A DNA stretch of 38,267 bases, from positions 1 through 38,267 of the forward strand of contig SYHD01000355.1 of assembly GCA_005799265.1 (NCBI GenBank), read 5' to 3'. The notes beneath the pieces are model-generated. The model was not told the origin of the DNA and did no database searches. It saw only the letters and a program-made list of their open reading frames with translations. Source of the stretch: Planctomycetia bacterium (GTDB taxonomy: Bacteria; Planctomycetota; Planctomycetia; Gemmatales; Gemmataceae). Shown here in pieces: positions 7,873-17,100 of this stretch (positions are counted from its first letter, which is position 1; each line of letters opens with the position of its first letter). Position numbers and translations under genes: made by a program.

Positions 7873-9492
7873 TTATTTCTCGCGCATTTTCTGAATCGGC
7901 ATGCGTACGACCAGATCGTCGCCGGGTAGGTCATCGGCATAGCTACTACGGCCGCCGTCATCCTTGCCGTTGACGCCGACGCTGTAGAGCAGGTAGCCGT
8001 TGTCGGCCGGTCGATAGACAAGCGTTTTGCCGCTGAAGAGATCGCCCGGAATCGCGGGCAGGTACTTGGGAGCGAGAGCTTCGAGCTTCAGCGGGTAGCG
8101 GCCCTCGTCGCGCTGATAGGCGGCGAGCGCGAACGCGAGATGCAGATTGCGCTGGACTTGTTCGCTGCGATCGTTCGCGCCCTGCACCTTGCGCACGGCG
8201 GGAACGAGCAACGTGATCATGACGTCGCCGAGGTACTTGCCCTTCGCGTCGGCAAGGCTCTTTGAACCGAGCAGCGTCTTGCCGAATTCCGCGGGGGTGA
8301 GCAGATTTGCCTTCAGCGTCTTGATGTCGCGTTCGATCACTTCGAGCTGCTTTTCGCGCAGCGTTCGGTCTTTGAGGCGCATCGCGGTGGCCATGCGAGT
8401 GAAGATGATGTTGCCGTTGCGCAGCGCCGAATCCCAGTGTACGTCCGCGAACAGTAGCCGGGCGGCGAGGTTGGTCAGATTGGTCAGGTCAGGAGGCGCC
8501 CCACCCCCCGACAAGATTTCAAAGTGAGCGACGCCATGATAGTCGATTTGCATGACGGTGTCGAGGAACATGAAACGCTCCGCCAGATCGACCTTGTCGG
8601 CAGTCACGGGCATGGGCGGCAGGGTTTGCAGATCGCGCAGGCAGTTCTTGACCTTCTTGGCATCAAGCTTGGCGCTGTCGAGAAAGTCGAGATCGGCCTT
8701 GGAAGCGATTTGGTCGATGGCGATGCCGACCAGCAGTTCGATAAGCGTGCCGCCGCGCGCAATCAGCCGGCCCAGGCGATGGCACGCCTGCAAGTCTTGC
8801 CAGGCGTCATCGGTCTTCCCCTCGCCCAGACGCAGCATGGCGCGGGCGGTCAGGGCGCTGGCCAGAGAACGGCACTCCTGAATACCGGTCAGAAGGGCAG
8901 CGATCAGGGTCGTCGATTTGCCGTTCACCTTCGGCGGCAGCAGCGGCTGGTAGAAGTGCGTGCGTTTCGTTGCCTCCCGTGCGATCGCGAGCGGTTTCTC
9001 GTTGGCGGCCAACCATTTTTCCAGGTGCGGAAAATTCTTCGCCGTCCACGGCTTCTCCGTCGCGGCTTGGAACTCATCGTGCAGTTTCTCGGCGTAATCG
9101 CGTGGATTGAGCTTAAGGCGCTTCCTCATGAAGCTGTCCAAGTCGATGAAATAATCCTCCTGCTGAGGCGGCGCGGGCATCTTCATCGCCTCGAAGAACC
9201 CAGGCAATACCTTGGCGCCGCCGGGGTTGGGCCCGAACGCTTTCCAGAGCAGCACGTTCGCGTTGTTGTCCGGCGTCACGCCTTCGCGCAGTTTGTCGTT
9301 GAGGGCGGCGACGTAATCGATGTAGCCGTCCTTGTCGATCGGGCCGTCGACGTAGGTCGTCTCCTTGCCGACGGTGAACTTGGGCTTCTTTTTCGGCGGC
9401 GCATCGACCTTCTTTTCGTCTTTGTTCTGCGCGAAAACCAAGGGAGCAGACCAGAGGGCGATCAGGACGAGATTGTAGCGGAGCCAAGGCAT
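7873..9492 (-). CDS. Secreted protein of unknown function, paralogue A
   Basis: About 539 residues with a signal peptide (MPWLRYNLVLIALWSAPLVFA, cut before QNKD) and a Lys/Pro-rich spacer. Then comes the conserved segment KFTVGKETTYV, followed by GYIDYVAALNDKLREGVTP, shared almost word for word with the next gene upstream. The middle is helical. The C-terminus (NLHLAFALAAYQRDEGRYPLKLEALAPKYLPAIPGDLFSGKTLVYRPADNGYLLYSVGVNGKDDGG, given here only as a region near 450-520) ends in LYSVGVNGKDDGG, which recalls the calcium-binding end of GspG-type pseudopilins. There is no prepilin cleavage motif. The start is ATG 9492, with GAGG 7 nt upstream; the ORF extension to 9528 runs into a repeat. Function unknown. 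Confidence 0.8.
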   Translation of the reverse strand: MPWLRYNLVLIALWSAPLVFAQNKDEKKVDAPPKKKPKFTVGKETTYVDGPIDKDGYIDYVAALNDKLREGVTPDNNANVLLWKAFGPNPGGAKVLPGFFEAMKMPAPPQQEDYFIDLDSFMRKRLKLNPRDYAEKLHDEFQAATEKPWTAKNFPHLEKWLAANEKPLAIAREATKRTHFYQPLLPPKVNGKSTTLIAALLTGIQECRSLASALTARAMLRLGEGKTDDAWQDLQACHRLGRLIARGGTLIELLVGIAIDQIASKADLDFLDSAKLDAKKVKNCLRDLQTLPPMPVTADKVDLAERFMFLDTVMQIDYHGVAHFEILSGGGAPPDLTNLTNLAARLLFADVHWDSALRNGNIIFTRMATAMRLKDRTLREKQLEVIERDIKTLKANLLTPAEFGKTLLGSKSLADAKGKYLGDVMITLLVPAVRKVQGANDRSEQVQRNLHLAFALAAYQRDEGRYPLKLEALAPKYLPAIPGDLFSGKTLVYRPADNGYLLYSVGVNGKDDGGRSSYADDLPGDDLVVRMPIQKMREK

Positions 9493-9529
9493 GGTGCGTC
9501 CTCTCGGAGCAATCGGGATTGTAACCATT

Positions 9530-9563
9530 CACCCCTCTCCCCTGTACTCAGGGGAGAGGGGTG
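9530..9563. repeat. Intergenic copy of the C/G-rich palindrome
   Basis: CACCCCTCTCCCCTG at 9530-9544 and its exact reverse complement at 9549-9563, with a 4-nt loop TACT. It fills the gap between the two tandem paralogues and could form a strong hairpin in their mRNA. Confidence 0.85.
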
Positions 9564-9583
9564 GTGAAAGGTCACTCGGGGGG

Positions 9584-11173
9584 TTATTGTTGTCCGCGCA
9601 GCTTGGGCAGCGGCATGCGCACGACGAGATCGTCGCCGCGCGGCTGATCGTCGGCGCTCTGCCCGCCGTCGTCCTTGCCGTTGCTGCCGACGCTGTAGAG
9701 CAAGTAGCCGGCGTCGTTCGGGCGATAGATGAGCGCCTTGCCGCTGAAGAGATCGTCGGGAATCGCGGCCAGGTACTTGGGGGCGAGCGCGTCGAGCTTC
9801 ATCGGATAGCGTCCGTTGTCGCTCTTGTAGGCGGCGAGGGCGAAAGCGAGGTGGAGGTTGCGCTCGTTCTGCTCGGTGCGGTCGCCGGATTGCGTCATCT
9901 TGACCAGTGCGGGGGTGAGCAGGCACATCAAGTTAGCGCCGATGAGCTTGCCGAGGACTTCGTCCGTGCCCTTCGCGATGAGGAAGGCGCTGGCGATGCC
10001 TTTCGCACTGGTGATTTCCTGCTTCAGAGCTTGGGTGTCGATTTCGATCTGCTGGAGCTGTTTCTCGCGCAGGTTGCGGTCCTTGAGGCGCATCACCATG
10101 TTCATGCGCGTGTACCACTGATTGGCGTTGCGCAACGCCGGATCCCAGTTGACGATGCCGCTCGAAAACTTCCCCGTCTTGAGCGCGGGATCGAGCCCCA
10201 GGTCGCCGCCGGTGCGGTCGAGCAGCATGACCGAATCGAGGAACATGAAGCGTTCGCCGAGGTTGACCGCGTCCGCAAGCGGCGGCAGCGGCGGGAGCGT
10301 TTGCAAATCGCGCAGCCGATCCTCGAGCTGCCTGGTGTTCAACTTCGCGTGTTCGATATGAGCGAGATCAGCGCTGCCGGCCCTCGCTTCCAGGGCTATA
10401 CCGACCAGCCCCTCGATGAGCGTCGCCCCGCGCCCGACCTGTCGGCCCAGCCGATGCACCGCGAGCAGATCGTTCCAGGCATCATCGATGCGCCCCTCCG
10501 TCGTCCGCAGCATGGCCCGCGCGAGCAGGGCAGACGCCAGAGCGCGACAACGCTGGACGCCGGCCATGTTCGACGTCAGCAACCCATCGAAGCCGCCGTC
10601 TTTACTTTTGATCGGCAGCAGCGGGTAATAGTATTGTGTGCCGCGCGTCGCCTCAATTATGGCCGCGAGCGGCTTCTCGTTGCTCTTGAGCCATTCGGCG
10701 AAATCGGGATGTTCCTTCGCAGTCCAGGGACGAGCCGTGACGATGTCCATCGTGTCATAGAAACGCGTCGAGGCGGCCTCGTTCGCGAAATTGAAGTGTT
10801 TTTTCCCTGGGAAGACAAAGTAGTCCCCCTGCGCGGGCGGGACGGGAATCTTCATCAACGCAAAGAATGCATCGGGCATCGATTCGCCGTCGGGCCGCGG
10901 ACCAAACGCTTTCCAGAGCAGGGCGTGGGCGTTTTTCTCCGGCGTCACGCCTTCGCGCAGCTTGTCGTTGAGGGCGGCAACGTAATCGATATAGCCGTCC
11001 TTGTCGATCGGGCCGGTGACGTAGGTCGTCTCCTTGCCGACGGTGAACTTCGGCTTGGGTTTTTGCGGCGCATCGACTTTCTTGTCGTCCTTGCCCTGTG
11101 CCGCGACGAATGGAGCGGACCAGCAGATACTTATTGAAATGGCAATCACGAGACAGAAACGGCGCCAGGACAT
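9584..11173 (-). CDS. Secreted protein of unknown function, paralogue B
   Basis: 529 residues, clearly a tandem duplicate of the gene at 7873-9492. Both have a signal peptide (here MSWRRFCLVIAISISICWSAPFVAA), a Lys/Pro spacer, the KFTVGKETTYV and GYIDYVAALNDKLREGVTP block, a middle part with a RALASALLARAML-like segment, and a C-terminus with GRYPMKLDALAPKYLAAIPD and YLLYSVGSNGKDDGG. The two differ most in the 40 residues after DYF, so the copies are old. GGGAGG lies a few bases before ATG 11173. The downstream copy is 91 bp away and may be co-transcribed. The family occurs in planctomycetes as far as I know; its function is unknown. The C-terminal tail resembles GspG pseudopilins. Confidence 0.82.
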   Translation of the reverse strand: MSWRRFCLVIAISISICWSAPFVAAQGKDDKKVDAPQKPKPKFTVGKETTYVTGPIDKDGYIDYVAALNDKLREGVTPEKNAHALLWKAFGPRPDGESMPDAFFALMKIPVPPAQGDYFVFPGKKHFNFANEAASTRFYDTMDIVTARPWTAKEHPDFAEWLKSNEKPLAAIIEATRGTQYYYPLLPIKSKDGGFDGLLTSNMAGVQRCRALASALLARAMLRTTEGRIDDAWNDLLAVHRLGRQVGRGATLIEGLVGIALEARAGSADLAHIEHAKLNTRQLEDRLRDLQTLPPLPPLADAVNLGERFMFLDSVMLLDRTGGDLGLDPALKTGKFSSGIVNWDPALRNANQWYTRMNMVMRLKDRNLREKQLQQIEIDTQALKQEITSAKGIASAFLIAKGTDEVLGKLIGANLMCLLTPALVKMTQSGDRTEQNERNLHLAFALAAYKSDNGRYPMKLDALAPKYLAAIPDDLFSGKALIYRPNDAGYLLYSVGSNGKDDGGQSADDQPRGDDLVVRMPLPKLRGQQ

Positions 11174-11236
11174 GGTATGCCTCCCACCAAGAGTGTGAGA
11201 GTATTGTCCGCGGCGCGGCGGAAGAATGCAAGCGGA

Positions 11237-12202
11237 TTAGCGACGCGGAAAACCTGCGGGCGAGATCGGCACCGGCGGCTCCAGTCGGACATTGGGCTGG
11301 TTCGATGGCTGCTCCACGCTGCCCATCGCGGCGCGGGCGATGCCTTGCGGGTCGAGCGGCTGCGCGGGCGGGACCGTCAGGCGCACGGTTTTCGTGACGC
11401 CGTTGCCCGCGAAGGTGGCGGCGGCGTTCGGATTCGGATTGGCGCTTGGATTGGCGGCGAGGAGTTGCTGATTGTTAGACTGCCCCTTCGTATCGCGCAA
11501 GTGCTTCAGCCACGCCTGTTCAAGTTCCTCGACATTGGCATGGCCGAAGTGTGACTTGGCAGCCTGATCCCAACCGTACTGCATGCCGGCGCCGACGAAG
11601 TTGAGCAGGTGCTGGCGATTGCTGCGTTTCACCAGGTAGTCGCACATTGAATAACCCTGAGCATACAGGCAAATTACTTGCGGCGGATATTCACGCAGGC
11701 CCAACAGGGTGCGCATCGGGATCTGCTGCCCCTTGTTGAGGATGTTGCGAACGTGCTTGTCGTGCCGATCGCGTTCCGCGTCATCTTCGGACAGGACGGA
11801 ACCCCCTTCATCGGCCCAGCGCGGCACGGGCGTCTTGAAGTGATGCGCGAAGATCGTGTGAGTGATCTCGTGCGGCAACACGCTGTAGAGTAAGCGATCG
11901 AGCGGCCCGCGAATAGTCATTTCCTGGCTGGTGACGCGCCCGCCGCCGAAGGTGAATACGGTCTCCCCGCTGGGAGCTTCCATCGTCACATTCACACGCA
12001 ACGGGCACGGCTGGGGCCAGTTCGGCATCTCGCGGCCCAGCCATTGGATTGCCTTCTCTTTGCGATAGCGTTCGGCCCATTCGCCGACTTGCTTGCAGAC
12101 CTGCGGATTGGCGGAGATGACGATGAAGTTGGCGGTGCGAATATCGGCCCCCATGGAGGAGACCGCGGCCAGGACCAAGAACAGTGCGATTCGCTTCTTC
12201 AT
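11237..12202 (-). CDS. Secreted zinc metalloprotease-like protein (HEXXH, gluzincin type)
   Basis: About 321 residues. A signal peptide (MKKRIALFLVLAAVSSMGA) leads into a peptidase MA-like domain: HEITH at about 111-115 gives the two zinc His and the catalytic Glu, and RWADEGGSVLSEDD at about 128-141 supplies the third ligand Glu132. The C-terminal 70 residues are Asn/Gln/Pro-rich and look disordered. It probably cuts proteins outside the cytoplasmic membrane, although members of this group are mostly uncharacterised. The start at 12202 has GGAGG about 8 nt upstream, whereas the ORF extends to 12298 with unlikely residues. It lies 63 bp upstream of paralogue B on the same strand, so the three genes may form one unit. 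Confidence 0.85.
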   Translation of the reverse strand: MKKRIALFLVLAAVSSMGADIRTANFIVISANPQVCKQVGEWAERYRKEKAIQWLGREMPNWPQPCPLRVNVTMEAPSGETVFTFGGGRVTSQEMTIRGPLDRLLYSVLPHEITHTIFAHHFKTPVPRWADEGGSVLSEDDAERDRHDKHVRNILNKGQQIPMRTLLGLREYPPQVICLYAQGYSMCDYLVKRSNRQHLLNFVGAGMQYGWDQAAKSHFGHANVEELEQAWLKHLRDTKGQSNNQQLLAANPSANPNPNAAATFAGNGVTKTVRLTVPPAQPLDPQGIARAAMGSVEQPSNQPNVRLEPPVPISPAGFPRR

Positions 12203-12493
12203 ATTACCCAGCCTCCGGTGGTCGCTCATCCAGCGCAGAGAAATATCTGCTTCCACTCTAAAGGCAAAACTTGAGCCAAGCTTGCAACCCGCGCGCATTT
12301 TTCGGCGAATCTCAGCCCGAAGCTACGGCCTGGACGATAGTTGCGGATTCAAACGAAGGCGCGGCGCTGCTATTTTCCTCGTAAGCAGATTTTGTAAATT
12401 TTTCCTAAAGAACAATCATCGCGGCAACCTTTGCAATATCGGTCCCAACCAGAGCGTCAGCAAAGGCTGCCGAGTGTCTCTTCGCTGGTTTTT

Positions 12494-12553
12494 TTGAGGT
12501 CCGGTCACTTCATGAACGGAAGGATTGCCGGTCACGGAGTGACCGGACCTCAA
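12494..12553. repeat. Nested inverted repeat in the 12203-12662 divergent gap
   Basis: TTGAGGTCCGGTCACT at 12494-12509 pairs exactly with 12538-12553. Inside it, CCGGTCAC-GGA-GTGACCGG at 12529-12547 forms an alternative hairpin, so two folds compete. The 460-bp gap separates two divergently transcribed genes, so a terminator role is not expected. Otherwise the gap holds only a likely -10 near 12618. Confidence 0.75.
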
Positions 12554-12617
12554 GAAGCGTGGCAAACTGTACCCCAACCCAGTCACGCTCGGATGAGTCA
12601 ATCCTGTCCGCACGGCG

Positions 12618-12623
12618 TATAAT
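12618..12623 (+). promoter_or_regulatory. Probable -10 box for the anchored beta-repeat protein
   Basis: A perfect TATAAT (context GGCGTATAATCC) about 40 nt before ATG 12663. The -35 region is weak (TGAGTC-like around 12594). Confidence 0.5.
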
Positions 12624-12662
12624 CCACCTCATCGCTTCTCCAACCATTGCCGAGAATGTCCC

Positions 12663-13820
12663 ATGAAAAGAGACCTCTCCATCGTCGGTGGCCTAATCGG
12701 GTTGGCTGGTCTTGCCATTGGCCTGGTCGTCGCCATGCTCTATTTGCTGGGAGATAGCGATCAGACCACGACCATCCCACCAAAAACCGAACGATTCGCC
12801 GAACTGCCCAAGAAGAAGGAAGAGCCGAAAAAGCTCGCCGAGCTGGTCAAGAAACCGATGCCGAAGCCGCCGGCGAACGCAGACCGGCCCACCGACCGGA
12901 ATGATAAAAAAGTCAACGACCCACGTGAGACGAAAAAACAAGAGGAGAAGAAGAGCGACGCAACGTCCGTGGCGAAGATGCCGGAGGAGAAAAAACAAGA
13001 GGAGAAGAAGCAAGAGATTGCCAAGGCAGAGGTGAAAGTCGAGCCGAAGGCGGAACCCAAGGTCGAACCGAAGGCGGAACCAAAGGTCGAACCGAAGGAT
13101 GACGCGAAGACGCCTCCCGTCAAGCTCGTCGTGCTGGGCAATCTCTTCCGCATCAACGATCCCGACGGCGAATTCAACGTGGAGGTTCTCAATCGCGGCA
13201 AAGAGATCACCTTGCTGGGCAAGGTCAAGACGCTCAAGATCGCCGGCGCCAATGAAAATTCCATCCTCGACGCTTCCCGGCTCGAAGCGCAGGAGGTCAT
13301 CTTCGTCGGCAATATCAACAGCGGCGCCCGGATCACGCTCGGCAAGGCCCACACCGTCAAGATCGCGGACGTCAACAATGGTTCGTTGATTGACGCTTCC
13401 GAAGCGCATGCCCGCGCGATCATCCTGGCCGGCTCGATCAATAGCGGTTCAACCGTCAAGCTGCACGCGCCGCAGGGGACGATCGAATTCGCCGGTGAAC
13501 TCAACGACCGCAGCCAGCTTGAGATCGACGCGCCTGCAGGTAAGGTGCTCTTCAGAGGGCGCGACGCCTCGAGCATCAACAGCAGCGCGAAAGTGCGCAT
13601 CATCGCCAAGGACGTGGAGCTGCGCAGCGCCGTCAATGGCCCGCAAACGCAGCTCGACATCACGCTGACGAAGGACGGCTCGCTGAAGGTCGAGCGCCTC
13701 CACGGCGGCGTGCGCCTCCTCTATCGCAAGGCCGACGCCAGCGACCCGCAGCCGCGCATCGACCGCGGCGACGTGGATCCCCAGGCCGAATTTCGCGAAC
13801 TGCCGCCGGAGAGAAAGTAG
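12663..13820 (+). CDS. Membrane-anchored protein with KEP-rich linker and repetitive beta domain
   Basis: 385 residues. An N-terminal transmembrane anchor (residues 8-30, IVGGLIGLAGLAIGLVVAML) is followed by a charged linker to about 150 rich in Lys, Glu and Pro. The linker contains near-identical VEPKAEPK units at about 125-145, encoded by imperfect 24-bp repeats. The remaining 230 residues repeat a pattern of short strands such as KTLKIAGANENSILDAS, HTVKIADVNNGSLIDAS and GTIEFAGELNDRSQLEIDA, suggesting a beta-helix or stacked-strand fold facing the periplasm. I do not recognise a named family, and no catalytic residues are evident. A role as an envelope-spanning scaffold is a guess from the TonB-like linker layout. 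Confidence 0.75.
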   Translation: MKRDLSIVGGLIGLAGLAIGLVVAMLYLLGDSDQTTTIPPKTERFAELPKKKEEPKKLAELVKKPMPKPPANADRPTDRNDKKVNDPRETKKQEEKKSDATSVAKMPEEKKQEEKKQEIAKAEVKVEPKAEPKVEPKAEPKVEPKDDAKTPPVKLVVLGNLFRINDPDGEFNVEVLNRGKEITLLGKVKTLKIAGANENSILDASRLEAQEVIFVGNINSGARITLGKAHTVKIADVNNGSLIDASEAHARAIILAGSINSGSTVKLHAPQGTIEFAGELNDRSQLEIDAPAGKVLFRGRDASSINSSAKVRIIAKDVELRSAVNGPQTQLDITLTKDGSLKVERLHGGVRLLYRKADASDPQPRIDRGDVDPQAEFRELPPERK

Positions 13821-14071
13821 TCAAGGGCGCCTTTTTGCGTCGTCGGCCCCCGTACCATCAATTCGTGTCGGCGTCCCCGGTGTTTGCTGACGGGGTCAAG
13901 TCGTCGTGAACACCGACGTAGGCCCTTGTCGTGCCGAGTAGCAATGCGCCGGACGCAACGGAACGTGGGATTTGCGGCATGATCGCCTTGCTTGGCGCAC
14001 CTAGCGTGAGATTCAGAGGAATGTCGATCCCGTTTTTTCCGCCAGCTCGCGCCTGGGACGCTCGGCTTTGG

Positions 14072-14077
14072 TATACT
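14072..14077 (+). promoter_or_regulatory. Possible extended -10 for the DUF1592 gene
   Basis: TGGTATACT gives an extended -10 (TATACT) 66 nt before the GTG start at 14143. The rest of the gap 13821-14142 has a 7-bp inverted repeat (CGGTGTT and AACACCG around 13880-13916) and nothing else I can name. Confidence 0.35.
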
Positions 14078-14142
14078 TTGAGAGTATTCGTCCGTCCCGC
14101 CGTCGCCGCAAGTTGAATTTCCCTCCCCTGGAGACAGCAACC

Positions 14143-17100
14143 GTGCGCTCACGACTTTGGAACGCCTCGCTCGGCCATTTCGCTCTGCTCGTCCTCGGCG
14201 CTCTCGCTCCGGCGGCGCGGGCCGACGTGTTTCAAGAGAAGATTGAACCATTTGCGAAGAAATACTGCCACACTTGCCACAACAAAAAGCAGGCCAAGGG
14301 CGAACTGGATCTCACGCGTTACGCTCGGGACGGCGATGTCACGACTGATTTCCGCCGCTGGACCAACGTCATCGAGTTCGTTCGCAAAGGCGAGATGCCG
14401 CCGAGCGACCACAAGCTTCAGCCGACGCTGCAGGAGCGCGATGCGGTCGCCGGCGCCATCGAGGCGATCTTGCTCGTCGAGGCGAAGAAGCACGCGGGCG
14501 ATCCCGGCGTCGTCTTGCCGCGCCGGCTTTCCAACACGGAATATGATCTGTCGATTCGGGATCTCACCGGCATGGCGATCCACGCGACCAAGGAGTTCCC
14601 TGTCGATCCGGCCGGCGGCGAAGGATTCAACAACACCGGCGAAGTGCTCGCCATGACGCCGAGCTTGCTCAACAAGTATCTCGGGGCGGCGCAGCTTGTC
14701 TCCGACCATCTCGTGCTGAAACCAAGCGGCATGACGTTCGCGCCGTTTCCGGTCACCTCCTACGCCGAACGCACGAAACTTACCGAGCAGGCGATCATTG
14801 ATTTCTACCGCCAGCATGATGTGCGCATCAGCGACTATCTGGAAGCAGCCTGGCGCTATCGGCATCGCGGTGAAGTCGAGCGTGGAGTGAGCCTGGGAGA
14901 GTGGGCGGCCCGGCGCAAGCTGAGCGGCAAGTATCTCGCCCTCGTCTCGAAAACACTTGACGAAGCGACGACCGGCGCCGGGTATCTAAAGCAACTTGGC
15001 GCCATGTGGGACGCCGTTCCAGCCCCCGTGAAAGCCGGCGGCATTCCGCAGGAGTTGGCGGAGTGCGAACGATTCATCGCCTTCATGCGGACTCGGCTTG
15101 GCCAAAAGGAGCCATCCCTGATCCAGGCCGACGCCGGGAATTGGCCGATCAGTCATCTCGCCAAGCGCGCCAAAGTGGCAGCCGGGCGCGACAAGTTCGA
15201 TCCCAGCACCTTCAAGACGAAGCAGACGCTCAAGCTTGGTCGGCTGCAACTGAAGCAGGCAGAGAATCGCTCGGCGACCGTGCTCTATCTGCGTGTTGAT
15301 CCGGCCTTCGACGCGCCGCCCGGCGTGGTCATATTCCATCGTCCCCTGTTCAGCAAGTCCGATAATCTTCCGAAAAACAAGAAAGACATCGAGACCCAAG
15401 GTGTCGAATCGTTACGCGCAGTGCTGGAACGCGAAGCCCCCGAGGTCGCGCGGCGCCTCGGCTTCGGCAAACACCCGCGAGGCGGCGAACTGGATCCCGA
15501 TTCGTTCGCGGTGCAGGCGCCTATCGTCGTCGAGATTTCGCTCAGTCCCGCTGCGGTCACGGCGCTGCAAGGCAGACAGTTGCTCGTTGAATGCGAACTC
15601 GACGGCAAATCGGCGCCGGAAGCAGCCGTTCAGGTCCAGCACGCCGTTGGCACCCGTCCTGTTGCGAAGTTCGGCGCTACCGTCGAATGGCTGCTGCAAC
15701 CCGAGAGCAAGGCGGCCAAGGACCTCACGGCCTCCGGCGAACGATTCTGCGCCGCGTTTCCCAATCGCTTCTTTTATGTGGATGCCAATCGCGGTTTGGC
15801 CGCGGGCTTTCACCTCGTCGAAGGTTTTTTTCGCGACGATCAGCCGCTCGTCAACAACGTGCTGGCCGAGGCCGAACGTAAAGAGCTGGACTACCTCTGG
15901 AAAGAACTCGCCTTCGTCACCCAGAGCGTGGAGACGTTGCTGCGCGGCTTCGTCTGGTTCGAACGAGCCGAGCGTCACGTGCTGCACGACAAGCGATTCG
16001 ATTTTCTCCGCTCGGAGGATCCGCTGCTCGTCGAAGAGGAATTGCTGTCCAGGTTCGAGTGGCTTTATCTGGAAAAGCTAGGCGTCAAACTCATGGACGG
16101 AGCAATTAAGCCGCAACAACCGAGTCCTCAGTTTGACCTGATCCACGGTTTCTTCGAACAAGTTCGCGCCGGCCTCGCGGAATACAAACAGAATCTGACG
16201 AAGGCCGAGGAGCCGGCGCTGGCCGACCTGGAGCGCTTGGCACAGCGTGCTTTCTCGCGACCGTTGCGTCCCGAGGAGACCAAGTCCCTGCGGGGGCTTT
16301 ATCAGCGTCTACGCAAACAAGGGCTGGGCGTCGAAGCGTCGCTGCGCGGCACGTTCACGGCGGTGCTGATGTCGCCGCACTTCTTCTACCGCGCCCCCGT
16401 CACGCCGGCGGGACAAGGCATTCATCCGCTGACAGACGACGCGATGGCCCGACGGTTGAGCTATTTCCTCTGGGCGTCATTGCCGGACGACGAATTGCTC
16501 AAGGCGGCGCGTGCCGGAAAGCTCCAGGACGACGCGGTGTTGCGAGCGCAAGTGCGGCGCATGATGAAGGACCCGAAAATCGAGGCGTTCTCCCGCGAAT
16601 TCTTCGGTCAATGGCTCCGTTATCGCGATTACCTGGCCAAGGATCCGATTCCCGCGAACACGTTCCCCGGCTACGACGCCGCCTTGCGCGAAGCGATGTT
16701 CGAGGAGCCAACACGGCTTATCACGCATCTGATTCAGCAGGACGAGCCGGTCGATGAGCTGCTGCACAGCGATGCGACCTTCGTCAACGAAACGCTCGCC
16801 CGGTTCTATGGCGGCGAGCTTGAAAAACAGTTCCGCAAGTTAGCCGAACGCGCAAGCGACGGACGGCTGAATCCGTCGCTCGCGCGTCCGGCTAACCAAG
16901 AATGGCACCGCGTCGAAGGCTTGCGGAACATCGGCCGCGGCGGGCTGTTCGGCATGCCGGTGATTCTGGCGAGAAATTCCGTGGGGCAACGAACGAGCCC
17001 CGTGAAGCGTGGGTTCTTTGTCGTGCATCATGTGCTCGGCCAGCACTTCCCGCCGCCGCCCGCCGACGTGCCGGAGTTGCCGAAGTCGGAGAAAGAAAGC

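Noticed and set aside
9491..11137. Long plus-strand ORF opposite paralogue B
   Set aside because: It is a shadow of a gene with a signal peptide, a ribosome site and a paralogue on the minus strand.
13036..13095. Tandem 24-bp repeat encoding VEPKAEPK
   Set aside because: It is a coding repeat in a disordered linker and is explained by the protein. It is not a mobile or CRISPR-like array.
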